Source of the DNA: Tectiglobus sp965247245
GTDB lineage: Bacteria > Pseudomonadota > Alphaproteobacteria > Rhizobiales > Hyphomicrobiaceae
Length of the DNA: 64,000 nucleotides
NCBI GenBank assembly: GCA_965247245.1
Contig: CBDFGV010000003.1
Coordinates: 558,001-622,000, forward strand
Direction: 5' to 3'
Shown: positions 1-8,672 of the stretch, in pieces
How positions within the stretch are numbered: the first letter of the stretch is position 1
How the letters are laid out: each line of letters begins with the position of its first letter
Made by a program: the position numbers and the translations under genes
The notes under the pieces: model-generated
Seen by the model: only the letters and a program-made list of their open reading frames with translations
Told to the model about the DNA's origin: nothing
The model's database searches: none

Positions 1-778
1 AGATACAAGGTCTGGCTGGACGTTGCGGGAATGGGCGATGGCTTTCCAGGCCGTCTTCTGTAATGACGACAACCTCACCGTTCTGCACTTCACGCACGAA
101 CTCTGCGCCAACGATATCAAGGGCGCAGGTTTCCGAGGCCAGAATATAGGCGCCATCCAGCAGACCGATAACCAACGGCCGAATGCCGACAGGATCGCGC
201 GCACCGATCAACATCCCGTTGGTCAAACAGACCCAGGCAAACGCGCCTTCCAGTTGTCTGAGACCTTCGATAAAGCGCTCGATGATGCGCGACTTCTGAG
301 AGCGCGCGATAAGGTGCAGAATAACTTCCGTATCGGACGTTGACTGGCAGATCGCGCCATCGCGAATGAGCTCGTCGCGCAGTGTCCGGGCATTTGTAAT
401 GTTGCCATTGTGCGCAACCGCGAACCCGCCACTGTGCAGATCGGCAAACAACGGTTGTACGTTGCGCAGGATGGTACTGCCTGTTGTCGAGTAGCGGACA
501 TGGCCAACAGCCAGTTGTCCTTGCAGACAGTCAATAACGCTTTGTTTGTTGAACCCATCGCCAACCAAGCCGAGGCGGCGTTCAGAGTTGAACTTCGTGC
601 CATCGAAGGTCACGATCCCGCATGCTTCCTGCCCTCGATGCTGAAGCGCATGCAGACCCAGCGCCGTTAAGGCCGCCGCATCCTTATGTCCGAGAATTCC
701 GAAGACGCCGCATTCTTCGCGAAGGCGATCGTCCTCCCATGTCTCGCCGGCCTCAGCCGCCCCACCGATAAAAGCCAT
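1..778 (-). CDS. purF: Amidophosphoribosyltransferase PurF, N-terminal part (cut by window edge)
   Basis: Catalyses the first committed step of purine synthesis, transferring glutamine-derived ammonia to PRPP. The visible 259 residues are the N-terminal glutamine amidotransferase (Ntn) domain. Cys23 in REECGVFG is the expected nucleophile, exposed after removal of a 22-residue propeptide. ALQHRGQEACGI, GHVRYSTTG and FAVAHNGNI motifs follow. The PRTase domain and C-terminus lie beyond the left edge. Start is ATG at 778, six bases after GGAGG. It is the last gene of the block that runs leftward from rpsF, separated from cvpA by 235 bp, so it may also have its own promoter there. cvpA-purF is a widespread pairing. 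Confidence 0.96.
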   Translation of the reverse strand, partial: MAFIGGAAEAGETWEDDRLREECGVFGILGHKDAAALTALGLHALQHRGQEACGIVTFDGTKFNSERRLGLVGDGFNKQSVIDCLQGQLAVGHVRYSTTGSTILRNVQPLFADLHSGGFAVAHNGNITNARTLRDELIRDGAICQSTSDTEVILHLIARSQKSRIIERFIEGLRQLEGAFAWVCLTNGMLIGARDPVGIRPLVIGLLDGAYILASETCALDIVGAEFVREVQNGEVVVITEDGLESHRPFPQRPARPCI

Positions 779-1013
779 GGATGCCTCCAAATGCCCAGGT
801 GACCATGCAAGACGATCGCACGAGTCGATGACAAAACCGACACGAATAGTGGAACTGACGTTCCCCTAATACTGAATGCGACACTTATATGAAACAGGGC
901 GGCAATTCCTAGCCCTAATCACAACAAAATTAACATTTCCCGGTGAGTTGATTAAGCGCGCAACACTTAATGCTCAAGTTCACAGCTGAGCCAAGCTCCT
1001 GCAAAAGTGGCAA

Positions 1014-1568
1014 TTAGCTTTGCTGCTCCTCGCCGCGGACTGCCCGTAGATCGAGGTTTTCCGGCAACACGCGCTCGAGAAACCCGCGCAGCGCCCCGCC
1101 TGTGCTTTCGATATATGGTCGTGAAATCGCGTCGCGCACCCAGGGTTCGCTCTCGGCATAATTGGGAGCTAAGAAACCGAAAGCAAACATGTAAGGAATG
1201 ACAACCAGCAAAAAGCCACGCACAACGCCGAATCCGAGGCCGAACAGGCGATCAATCATACCGACCCTGCTCTCCAGGATGGAGTCCGAGATCCGCGTCG
1301 TGATCAGGTGAACAATGACGAGCACAATGAGAAAGATAATCCCACCAATCGCGATCTGGGCGATCGGAGTTTGTGTACCGATTGTATTCGCGAAGTCTTC
1401 AGCGACACCCTTTTGGAACAAGATGAAGTAGACAACGGCGCCACCGGCGATCAACCACGACAGGATCGACAACAGCTCGCGCGTTAGCCCGCGGTACATC
1501 GCCAATAACCCCGACAGCAGGGCAATCGCGATCAATCCAGCGTCAAGATATGTTAAGGGGCCAATCAT
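1014..1568 (-). CDS. cvpA: CvpA family inner-membrane protein
   Basis: 184 aa. Matches the CvpA (colicin V production) family: four hydrophobic segments at about residues 5-25, 30-50, 70-90 and 105-130, followed by a soluble tail. The family is linked by context to purF and to envelope homeostasis, but its biochemical role is unsettled. Lies 42 bp downstream of radA and 235 bp upstream of purF on the same strand. Start is ATG 1568, with only a weak GGAA upstream. Family call is firm; function is not. Confidence 0.88.
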   Translation of the reverse strand: MIGPLTYLDAGLIAIALLSGLLAMYRGLTRELLSILSWLIAGGAVVYFILFQKGVAEDFANTIGTQTPIAQIAIGGIIFLIVLVIVHLITTRISDSILESRVGMIDRLFGLGFGVVRGFLLVVIPYMFAFGFLAPNYAESEPWVRDAISRPYIESTGGALRGFLERVLPENLDLRAVRGEEQQS

Positions 1569-1610
1569 CGTTCACGTGTTCCATGCCAATCTTGGTTTCC
1601 CGCGCCAAGT

Positions 1611-2990
1611 TCACTGACACGAAGGCGGTGCAATCGCAAGCTCTTTGAGGTGGTTCAACCTGGTTAACTCTAGTTTGTTGCCAGCTTTGCTAATTTCCCC
1701 AGCTGCCGGCAGCACTGCCGAACGAAACCCCAGTTTTTGCGCCTCTTTCAGCCGGTTGTTCATATGGCCAGCGGCCCTTATTGCACCGGAGAGGCTAACC
1801 TCGCCAAAAAGCACCTGATTTGCAGGCAGGGGAGCACCAGAAAGAGACGAGAGAAGGGCAGCCGCAACGGCTAGATCGGCGGCCGGTTCGGTCACTTTGA
1901 GGCCGCCAGCCACGTTGAGATACACATCGTGCTGACCAAAAGGAACATTGCACCGCGCATCCAGCACAGCCAGGACCATGGCCAGCCGGCTTGCTTCCCA
2001 CCCTACCACCGTACGGCGCGGAGTGCCCAATGAAGATGGTGCCACAAGCGCTTGAATTTCCACGAGAATAGGCCGCGATCCCTCGATCCCAGCAAAAACA
2101 GCAGCACCCGGTGCTGAACAATCGCGATCGCCCAAAAACAGCTCTGATGGGTTCTTAACGTCGCGAAGGCCATCATTCGACATCTCGAAGACACCGATTT
2201 CATCGGTCGCCCCAAAGCGGTTCTTGACGCCCCTGAGCAAGCGGAAGGGATGACCGCGATCGCCTTCGAAATACAACACAGTGTCGACCATATGCTCGAC
2301 GACCTTGGGCCCGGCGATCTGGCCTTCTTTCGTCACATGGCCAACCAGCACAATGGCACTGCCCTTCTGCTTGGCAAAATGGATGAGGCTCTGTGAGGCA
2401 GCGCGCACCTGACTAACCGTTCCCGGTGCCGCTTCGACCGCCTCAGCCCACAAGGTCTGAATGGAATCGATAATCACAAGATCCGCCGGGGCACCATCGC
2501 TCAGCGTTGCCATGATGTTCCCAAGGTTGGTCTCAGAAGCGAGCTGTACCGGGGCGTCCAGCAGGCCAAGGCGATCAGCGCGCATACGCACCTGGGCAGT
2601 TGCCTCCTCACCGCAAAAATAGACAACGCCGCGTCCCTTATTTGCAATGGCGGCCGCCAACTGCAGCAACAGTGTCGATTTACCGATGCCAGGCTCGCCG
2701 CCGACTAGCAAAGCCGAGCCAGGCACGATCCCGCCGCCAGTGACACGATCAAGTTCATCAATACCAGAGACGATCCGCTCAACTTTGCCCGTGACCTGGG
2801 ACAGGGGCTCCAACGTGGTAATGCGGCCAACCCGGCCTTTGGATGGCATGCCGCTGCCAGGCGGCGGCCCGCTATTGGTTTCCTCAACAAGCGAATTCCA
2901 CTCGCCGCAGGTCGAGCACTTGCCGGACCAGCGCGAAGTGACCGCGCCGCAGGACTGACAAACGAATGAGAGCTTCGCTGCTTTCGCCAT
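1611..2990 (-). CDS. radA: DNA repair protein RadA (Sms)
   Basis: 459 aa, normal length. RadA is a RecA-like ATPase/helicase that drives branch migration of recombination intermediates. Visible order: four-cysteine zinc finger (Cys11, Cys14, Cys25, Cys28), Walker A GEPGIGKST at 98-106, Walker B LVIIDS at 171-176, the RadA-specific KNRFG at 256-260, and a C-terminal Lon-protease-like domain. The ATG overlaps the alr stop codon by one base (TAATG), so the two are translationally coupled. Confidence 0.97.
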   Translation of the reverse strand: MAKAAKLSFVCQSCGAVTSRWSGKCSTCGEWNSLVEETNSGPPPGSGMPSKGRVGRITTLEPLSQVTGKVERIVSGIDELDRVTGGGIVPGSALLVGGEPGIGKSTLLLQLAAAIANKGRGVVYFCGEEATAQVRMRADRLGLLDAPVQLASETNLGNIMATLSDGAPADLVIIDSIQTLWAEAVEAAPGTVSQVRAASQSLIHFAKQKGSAIVLVGHVTKEGQIAGPKVVEHMVDTVLYFEGDRGHPFRLLRGVKNRFGATDEIGVFEMSNDGLRDVKNPSELFLGDRDCSAPGAAVFAGIEGSRPILVEIQALVAPSSLGTPRRTVVGWEASRLAMVLAVLDARCNVPFGQHDVYLNVAGGLKVTEPAADLAVAAALLSSLSGAPLPANQVLFGEVSLSGAIRAAGHMNNRLKEAQKLGFRSAVLPAAGEISKAGNKLELTRLNHLKELAIAPPSCQ

Positions 2991-4156
2991 TATGACCGCT
3001 TCCGGTAGACACGGTGAACACGGCGGCTGAGTCGCGACAGCAGCTCATAGCCTATGGTGCCGGCGCGGTCCGTCAGATCATCGACAGTGACCCGTCCGCC
3101 CATCACCTCGACCCAGCCGCCACGATGAGCCAGGTTCTCCGGTACATTTGACACATCGAGCGTGATCAGATCCATCGAGACGCGCCCAACGATCGGCACA
3201 GAGTATTCACCGATATATCCAACAGCACCCGGTTGAGAGTGATGACCACCCAGCGCGCGCAAGAAACCATCGGCATAGCCGCAGGCAATCGTTGCAATCC
3301 GTGATGGCTTCTCCACCTCATGGGTCGCGCCATAGCCAACAGTGTCTCCAGGATTCACGTCCTGGACCTGCAGGATACGAGCGGACAACGTCACGACAGG
3401 TCGCATCGGGTTAGGCGCGCCGTCAAAAGCCCGCCCGCCATAAAGGGCAATGCCCGGGCGAACCAGATCGTAGTGGTAGTCGGTTCCCAGAAATGTCCCA
3501 CCTGAATTCGCCAAGCTAGCTGGAACATCGGACAATCGCACTCGCGCGCGCTCGAAGACCGCACGCTGCTCAGCATTGGCCGCGTGTCCAGGCTCGTCGG
3601 CACAGGCCAAATGGCTCATGACCAACGTCGGTGCAAAGTCCGCAGCCAATCCATTCGCGGTCAGTTTATCGAGATCACCTGATGAGATGCCTAAGCGATG
3701 CATGCCGGTATCAACGTGAATTGCGGCCGGTAAGCGTCTACCGAGCTCGCGGCAGATAGCTGCCCACTCTTCAATTTCGGGCATGCTCGACAGCACCGGT
3801 TGAAGATTGAAGCCCTTGTAGAAATCCCCGGCGCCAGGCAACAAACCATCCAAAATGTAGATCTTCGCCCCAGGCGCAATTGAACGCGCACGCCGACCTT
3901 CCTCAAGCGACGCCACAAAATAGGTCTCGCAACCGGCCCCAGCCAATTCGGTTGCAATCTCTTCCAAGCCGAGGCCATAGGCATCCGCCTTGATGACACC
4001 GGCGCACTCGGCAGGCCCCGCCACATCCTGCAACTGCCGCCAGTTGGCCAGCAAGGCATCAAGATCAATTTCCAGGACAGCGCGGGCATCAGCTGGTGCC
4101 CACGACATATCATCGACCGTGCTGTCCGTTATCTGCTGTGCCATCGCCATGCTCAA
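2990..4156 (-). CDS. alr: Alanine racemase
   Basis: 388 aa PLP enzyme interconverting L- and D-alanine for peptidoglycan. The PLP lysine is Lys56 in VIKADAYGLG; a C-terminal YGATHEV motif near residue 280 carries the second catalytic tyrosine. There is a short N-terminal extension before AVLEIDLDAL. Start is uncertain: TTG at 4156 lies five bases after AAAGG, while ATG codons at 4150 and 4144 are in frame. Lies 21 bp after dnaB and overlaps radA by one base. dnaB-alr-radA is common gene order in Alphaproteobacteria. Confidence 0.95.
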   Translation of the reverse strand: MSMAMAQQITDSTVDDMSWAPADARAVLEIDLDALLANWRQLQDVAGPAECAGVIKADAYGLGLEEIATELAGAGCETYFVASLEEGRRARSIAPGAKIYILDGLLPGAGDFYKGFNLQPVLSSMPEIEEWAAICRELGRRLPAAIHVDTGMHRLGISSGDLDKLTANGLAADFAPTLVMSHLACADEPGHAANAEQRAVFERARVRLSDVPASLANSGGTFLGTDYHYDLVRPGIALYGGRAFDGAPNPMRPVVTLSARILQVQDVNPGDTVGYGATHEVEKPSRIATIACGYADGFLRALGGHHSQPGAVGYIGEYSVPIVGRVSMDLITLDVSNVPENLAHRGGWVEVMGGRVTVDDLTDRAGTIGYELLSRLSRRVHRVYRKRS

Positions 4157-4177
4157 TTCAGCCTTTCTGTCGGCCCT

Positions 4178-5698
4178 TTACTCCAGACGCTCCGGCATTC
4201 TGTCTTCAAGCGCAAGGTTACCGAACCGGGTGAAGTTGCTTTCGAATGCAAGTGGAACCGTGCCCACCGGGCCGTGACGCTGCTTGCCGATAATCACTTC
4301 GGCCTTTCCGGCAACCTGGATCATCTTCTGCTGCCATTCCGTGAACTCTGCCGTGCCTTCGTTAGGTTTCAGGCGTTCCACATAGTATTCCTCGCGAAAG
4401 ACGAACATAACGACGTCCGCATCCTGCTCAATCGAACCCGATTCCCGCAGGTCCGACAGCTGCGGGCGCTTGTCTTCACGTTGTTCCACCTGACGCGACA
4501 ACTGCGACAAAGCTATGATCGGGACTTCAAGCTCTTTCGCCAAGGCCTTGAGCCCGGTGGTGATCTCTGTAATTTCCTGCACGCGCCCTTCTCCGGAACG
4601 CTTACCACCTGAAAGCAACTGAAGGTAGTCCACGATCAGCAGGTCCAGGCCGTGCTGACGCTTGAGCTTTCGGGCCCGCGCGGACAATTGTGCGATCGAA
4701 ATACCACCCGTCTGGTCAATGAACAGCGGCGCCTTCGACATCACCTGACTGACTTCGTAGAGCCGATCAAACTCGCTCTGATCAATCATGCCACGTCGGA
4801 TCTTCTCCGATGCGATTTCCGCCTGCTCCGAAAGGATACGTGTGGCCAACTGTTCGGCTGACATCTCAAGTGAGAAGAATCCGACGCAACCGCCATTGAG
4901 CAGTTTGCGCGTACCGTCTGGCAGGATTTCGACTTCAAAGTTCTTGGCGACGTTGTAAGCGATGTTCGTCACCAGAGCCGTCTTACCCATCGACGGACGT
5001 CCGGCGAGAATGATCAAGTCCGAGCTCTGCAGACCGCCCATCTTGCCGTCGAGATCGCGAAGCCCAGAAGAAAGACCTGAGAGCTGCCCGTCACGCTGAT
5101 AGGCGCTATTGGCCATATTGATGGCTTCGGTGAGCGCATGACCAAAATTGACGAAGCCCTGGCCGTACTTGCCGCTCTCAGCCAATGCGTAAAGCTGACC
5201 TTCAGCCTCTTGGATCTGCAACTCAGGCGAGGCATCAACCGGCGAATCGAAGGCCGTGTTGACCATGTCCTCGCCGATCACAATCAAAGACCGACGCACC
5301 GCCAAGTCATAGATTGTCCGACCGTAGTCGGCCGCATTGATAATGGTTGTTGCGCTCGCCGCAAGGCGCACCAGGTACTGCGGAACCGTGAGATCTTCAT
5401 CGATCGGCGCAGCATTCTCAAAGAACGTGCGCAACGTAATCGGCGTCGCTTGCTTGCCGGCCTGAATGAGCTTCGATGCCACTTCGAATATCTCGCGGTG
5501 GATCGGCTCATAAAAATGGCTTCCATCGAGAAAGCCTGAAACCCGGTCAAGCGCTTCATTGTTCACCAGGATAGCGCCGAGCAAAGCCTGCTCGGCGTCA
5601 ATGTTGTGCGGCGGCTGGCGAAATTCCAGCGGTTCGTCCGATGCGGCCTGTGCTTTGAGCTGGTCGGCAAAGGAGAGGAGTGTGTTCTGTTCAACCAT
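4178..5698 (-). CDS. dnaB: Replicative DNA helicase DnaB
   Basis: 506 aa hexameric 5'-3' helicase of the replication fork. An N-terminal DnaB domain (about 25-130) and linker are followed by a RecA-like ATPase with Walker A GRPSMGKT at 233-240. After it, a short insertion (FEVEILPDGTRKLLNGG) precedes FSLEMS; I recall this insertion as typical of alphaproteobacterial DnaB. DLLIVDYLQLL (Walker B/H3) and SQLSRQVEQR follow. Only a weak ribosome site (GCGGGC) precedes ATG 5698. Sits between rplI (126 bp upstream) and alr. Confidence 0.97.
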   Translation of the reverse strand: MVEQNTLLSFADQLKAQAASDEPLEFRQPPHNIDAEQALLGAILVNNEALDRVSGFLDGSHFYEPIHREIFEVASKLIQAGKQATPITLRTFFENAAPIDEDLTVPQYLVRLAASATTIINAADYGRTIYDLAVRRSLIVIGEDMVNTAFDSPVDASPELQIQEAEGQLYALAESGKYGQGFVNFGHALTEAINMANSAYQRDGQLSGLSSGLRDLDGKMGGLQSSDLIILAGRPSMGKTALVTNIAYNVAKNFEVEILPDGTRKLLNGGCVGFFSLEMSAEQLATRILSEQAEIASEKIRRGMIDQSEFDRLYEVSQVMSKAPLFIDQTGGISIAQLSARARKLKRQHGLDLLIVDYLQLLSGGKRSGEGRVQEITEITTGLKALAKELEVPIIALSQLSRQVEQREDKRPQLSDLRESGSIEQDADVVMFVFREEYYVERLKPNEGTAEFTEWQQKMIQVAGKAEVIIGKQRHGPVGTVPLAFESNFTRFGNLALEDRMPERLE

Positions 5699-5824
5699 GC
5701 CCGCAAGCTAACCGATTCAAGGTGACTCGCGTTGCATCTCCTCTGTCTTCTGCACCCGCACTCCCCGCTTTGCACACCACCTCATTCGCGCCATTGATTC
5801 CATGAACGAATCAATTGCTGCGCG

Positions 5825-6424
5825 TTAGGACTGTGCCTCGTCCTCACCTTCAGTTTGCGGAGGCAACTCGGAATCACCGCCATCACCGAACTCAGCGTCA
5901 GGATCGAATGTCTCGAGTTCGATTTCCTCGTCCTGAACAACAGTAACGTCCTCACCACGTGCCTGACGTTCAGCTTCGTCCTCGGATCGCGCGACGTTGA
6001 CTTCGATTTTCACCGACACTTCCGGGTGCAGAGAGATCTCAACCGCGTGCACGCCCAGCGCCTTGATCGGCTGTGCCAATACAATCTGACGACGGTCCAG
6101 ACTGAAGCCACCATCGCTGACAACGTCGGCGATATCGCGGGTTGAAACCGAACCATATAGCTGACCGGTGTCACCGGCCTGACGGATCGCAATGAACTGT
6201 TGGCCATCGAGTCGCTCGCCGACAGCCTCAGCTTCCTTCTTGGCTTCAAGGTTGCGCGCTTCGAGCTGAACCCGCTGGTTCTCAAACTCCTGGCGGTTGG
6301 CAGCCGTCGCGCGCAGCGCTTTACCTTGCGGCAATAGGAAGTTCCGGGCGTAGCCGTCCTTCACTGAAACCTCGTCTCCCATCTGGCCAAGCGAGCCAAT
6401 ACGCTCAAGCAAAATCACCTGCAT
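5825..6424 (-). CDS. rplI: Large ribosomal subunit protein bL9
   Basis: 199 aa. Residues 1-150 are the standard two-domain bL9, starting MQVILLERIGSLGQMGDEV with the conserved N-terminal rRNA-binding part and long connecting helix. The last about 45 residues form a very acidic low-complexity tail (runs of E/D, ending EGEDEAQS) beyond the length of E. coli L9 (149 aa). Such tails occur in related alphaproteobacteria; their role is unknown. ATG 6424 follows a GAGGAGACTGAAGT-type leader. Lies 37 bp downstream of the DUF2232 gene. Confidence 0.97.
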   Translation of the reverse strand: MQVILLERIGSLGQMGDEVSVKDGYARNFLLPQGKALRATAANRQEFENQRVQLEARNLEAKKEAEAVGERLDGQQFIAIRQAGDTGQLYGSVSTRDIADVVSDGGFSLDRRQIVLAQPIKALGVHAVEISLHPEVSVKIEVNVARSEDEAERQARGEDVTVVQDEEIELETFDPDAEFGDGGDSELPPQTEGEDEAQS

Positions 6425-6461
6425 ACTTCAGTCTCCTCGTCTTTCAGTCTGACTATCAAAC

Positions 6462-7448
6462 TCAATCATTGGGGTTGGGATTTCCCGACCCGAATTGGCG
6501 TCTTAAGGGTGAAACCGGCTCCGCAATGCCAATGATTGCAATGATGAACGGGGCCGGCATGAACAACAGCAGCGCGGCGTAGGCTGCACCGAGGATAAAC
6601 GGGCGCGCTGACTTTCCGCGGGTCACGTTGTGCAGAATGGCAAGGCCAATAAACACATAGGCAAAGAAGATCGCACTCGCGAAACACGCTGCCACGAGGC
6701 CGGCCATACCTGGTAGAAACGACAAGCCAATCGCGGCAACGAATGCCAGCGGCGTTTCTCTCGGCAGTACCATCAAGGAAAGATCAGGCCACGGACGCCG
6801 CAGCTTGCCGCTTGCCTGCGCAATTGATGCGCCGATCCACAGATTGAGACAGGCGATCATCATCCAGACAGTCGCGATCAACGCCCCAAAACTGCGGGTC
6901 ATCAAACGGCTAAGTTCGTCCAGCTGTTGATCCGTCGGGTTGCGAACTTCGCCACCGGGAAAATTGACGCCGCGCTCAGCCAGAACTGTCGCAAACTGGC
7001 CAACAAACTCACGCACGCGACCTTGCAGATCTTCAATATTGGTCGCGATCGAGAAGATGGCAATGGAACCGACACAGCCTGCAATCAGCGCAATGACACC
7101 AAGCACGCGCCCCGGCGGGTACCACTCAACGACCGGCTTGCCATCCGCGCCAACCGACTCGCGATAGAGCAGAAGCAGATAGCTTACGATTGTATAAGGT
7201 AGCCCGATCGTAACCAGATGGAGAGCTGCGGCGCCGGGGCTCGGAATAACGAGTAGCAAGACAGCAGCCACCACAGTGGCGACCAGACTGCTAAGCCAAC
7301 CCCAACCGAGACCAACGAACACAATCGGCGATGCAGCAACAAATAGATAGGACAGCGCGAGCAAAAACCCACCGCCGCTGGCACTCCCAACGAGCACCAA
7401 CGCCGATACAACTCCACAGAGAGCCGCAATTGAGAATTTGCTAATCAA
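6462..7448 (-). CDS. DUF2232 family membrane protein
   Basis: 328 aa, strongly hydrophobic with about seven to eight predicted membrane spans. Resembles the DUF2232 (YybS-like) family, whose members in Alphaproteobacteria sit between rpsR and rplI exactly as here. Biochemical function is unknown; distant resemblance to energy-coupling-factor S components has been suggested for the family. The apparent start is TTG at 7448, nine bases after GGGA. The C-terminus ends in a short polar tail (GSGNPNPND). Confidence 0.8.
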   Translation of the reverse strand: MISKFSIAALCGVVSALVLVGSASGGGFLLALSYLFVAASPIVFVGLGWGWLSSLVATVVAAVLLLVIPSPGAAALHLVTIGLPYTIVSYLLLLYRESVGADGKPVVEWYPPGRVLGVIALIAGCVGSIAIFSIATNIEDLQGRVREFVGQFATVLAERGVNFPGGEVRNPTDQQLDELSRLMTRSFGALIATVWMMIACLNLWIGASIAQASGKLRRPWPDLSLMVLPRETPLAFVAAIGLSFLPGMAGLVAACFASAIFFAYVFIGLAILHNVTRGKSARPFILGAAYAALLLFMPAPFIIAIIGIAEPVSPLRRQFGSGNPNPND

Positions 7449-7557
7449 CCTGAGCTGTCCCGCGCTAGGCGGTTAGAGGCATGTCAGTCTGCATGCCCCA
7501 ACCATTGGTAATGCCAATGACCCGAATGGTCAGTGACGAGCTATGCGTCGCAAGCGA

Positions 7558-7797
7558 CTATTTGATGACGTAAGGCAAAAGGCCCAAGAAACGGGCGCGC
7601 TTGATCGCCTTAGAGAGTTCCCGCTGCTTCTTCGCTGAAACCGCCGTGATACGGCTTGGAACGATCTTGCCGCGCTCTGACACATAACGACCGAGCAAAC
7701 GGACGTCCTTGTAATCAATCTTCGGTGCATTATCGCCTGAGAATGGGCATGTCTTCCGACGACGGTGAAACGGGCGTCGTGCTCCTGGTGCTGCCAT
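7558..7797 (-). CDS. rpsR: Small ribosomal subunit protein bS18
   Basis: 79 aa, normal length. Conserved RRKTCPFSG near the N-terminus and the C-terminal KKQRELSKAIKRARFLGLLPY. Binds the 16S rRNA platform as a heterodimer with bS6, encoded 3 bp upstream. Part of the rpsF-rpsR-DUF2232-rplI cluster. Confidence 0.98.
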   Translation of the reverse strand: MAAPGARRPFHRRRKTCPFSGDNAPKIDYKDVRLLGRYVSERGKIVPSRITAVSAKKQRELSKAIKRARFLGLLPYVIK

Positions 7798-7800
7798 GAG

Positions 7801-8295
7801 TTATGCCCCCTCTTGTCCGGAACCAGCATTGTCTTCACGCGGTGGGCGTGCTCGGAAGGTCGAACCGCCATCGCGGTCACCACCGCCGCGTGGGCCGCCG
7901 CGATCACCGCGGTCGCCGCCACGAGGTCCGCCCCGGTCGCCGCGGAAACCACCGCCTCTGCGATCATCGCGATCGTTCTTGCGCATCTGCACTGACGGCT
8001 CAGCGTCATGCTCATCGACGCGAATTGTCATAAAGCGGATAATATCCGTCGACAGCTGCATTCGCCGTTCCATCTCAGAAACAGCCGGTGCCGGCGCATC
8101 GATGTTCATCAATGTGAAGTGCGCTTTGCGGTTCTTCTTGATCTTGTATGTGAGAGACTTAACACCCCAATACTCGGTCTTACCGATGGAGCCACCATTC
8201 TCTTCGATCAACTGCTTGAATTCAGCGGTCATGGAATCGACCTGCTGTTGCGAGACATCCTGCCGCGCGAGATACACGTGCTCATATAATGGCAT
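7801..8295 (-). CDS. rpsF: Small ribosomal subunit protein bS6 with Gly/Arg-rich tail
   Basis: 164 aa. Residues 1-100 are the bS6 ferredoxin-like fold (MPLYEHVYLARQDVS start, YWGVKSLTYKIKKN). From about residue 104 there is a basic tail built from repeated GGDRGDRGGPRGG-like units, then a short acidic end. Glycine/arginine-rich S6 tails are common in Rhizobiales but vary in length. The DNA for the tail (about 7850-7970) is correspondingly repetitive and GC-rich. ATG 8295 is preceded by AAAGGTGACCA. A candidate promoter and structured leader lie upstream. Confidence 0.97.
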   Translation of the reverse strand: MPLYEHVYLARQDVSQQQVDSMTAEFKQLIEENGGSIGKTEYWGVKSLTYKIKKNRKAHFTLMNIDAPAPAVSEMERRMQLSTDIIRFMTIRVDEHDAEPSVQMRKNDRDDRRGGGFRGDRGGPRGGDRGDRGGPRGGGDRDGGSTFRARPPREDNAGSGQEGA

Positions 8296-8400
8296 TGGTC
8301 ACCTTTCCAATTTGCCCACGACGCTTCCGGCGCAAAGCCCCTTAAGAACCACCGGGCAATCGCTGCTATAGCTATCGCAAGCAGTGAAACCGGAAAGGTC
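8296..8400 (-). promoter_or_regulatory. Structured rpsF leader, candidate bS6:bS18 autoregulatory element
   Basis: Seen: the leader has nested complementary arms. ACCTTTCC (8301-8308) pairs with GGAAAGGT (8392-8399), and TTGCCC (8312-8317) pairs with GGGCAA (8354-8359). The first pairing would bury the rpsF Shine-Dalgarno sequence. The apical part contains a CCG trinucleotide in a G/C-rich loop region. Known: in many bacteria the S6:S18 complex represses its own mRNA through a leader hairpin with an unpaired CCG that mimics its 16S site. That this is the same motif is inferred by eye. Confidence 0.35.
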
Positions 8401-8505
8401 CGTTAGGATGACCCAAAAGAGCGAAGACACCAGAAGCCGGTCGAAATGACCAACAACACCGAAAGTATTGCCTTCTGTTCAGCCTTCAGCCTGAAGCAAG
8501 CGGCC

Positions 8506-8533
8506 TTTATACACAAAAAATGACTAGCAGCAA
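8506..8533 (-). promoter_or_regulatory. Candidate promoter of the rpsF operon
   Basis: Reading the minus strand, TTGCTG (8533-8528) is followed after 16 bases by TATAAA (8511-8506), a five-of-six match to the -10 consensus with a weak -35. Transcription would start near 8499, giving an untranslated leader of about 200 nt that includes the structured element next to rpsF. Confidence 0.5.
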
Positions 8534-8577
8534 TGAAAAACACATTGCGTCGATTGCCTACCGGGCGCGCTGCCAGC

Positions 8578-8606
8578 TTGACATAATGGCGCGTGGTATG
8601 CCTATT
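8578..8606 (+). promoter_or_regulatory. Candidate fabD promoter
   Basis: A perfect TTGACA (8578-8583) is followed after 17 bases by CCTATT (8601-8606), a three-of-six -10. It lies about 67-95 bases upstream of the fabD ATG in the direction of the fab operon. Confidence 0.5.
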
Positions 8607-8672
8607 CCGCCGATTGCACCCTAAATACAATGCAATTCGATCTTTAAACCCGCTCGCACTCACGGTTTCCAT

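Larger units (their letters stand above)
8401..8672. other. Divergent intergenic region between rpsF and fabD
   Basis: With the rpsF leader, this completes the 377-bp gap between two outward-facing operons. It holds one candidate promoter in each direction and a 13-base odd palindrome, CTTCAG-C-CTGAAG, at 8484-8496 near the predicted rpsF transcription start. No coding potential matching a known protein was seen. Confidence 0.6.

Noticed and set aside
7850..7970. GC-rich repeated units resembling a small tandem repeat array
   Set aside because: Explained by the Gly/Arg/Asp codons of the bS6 C-terminal tail.
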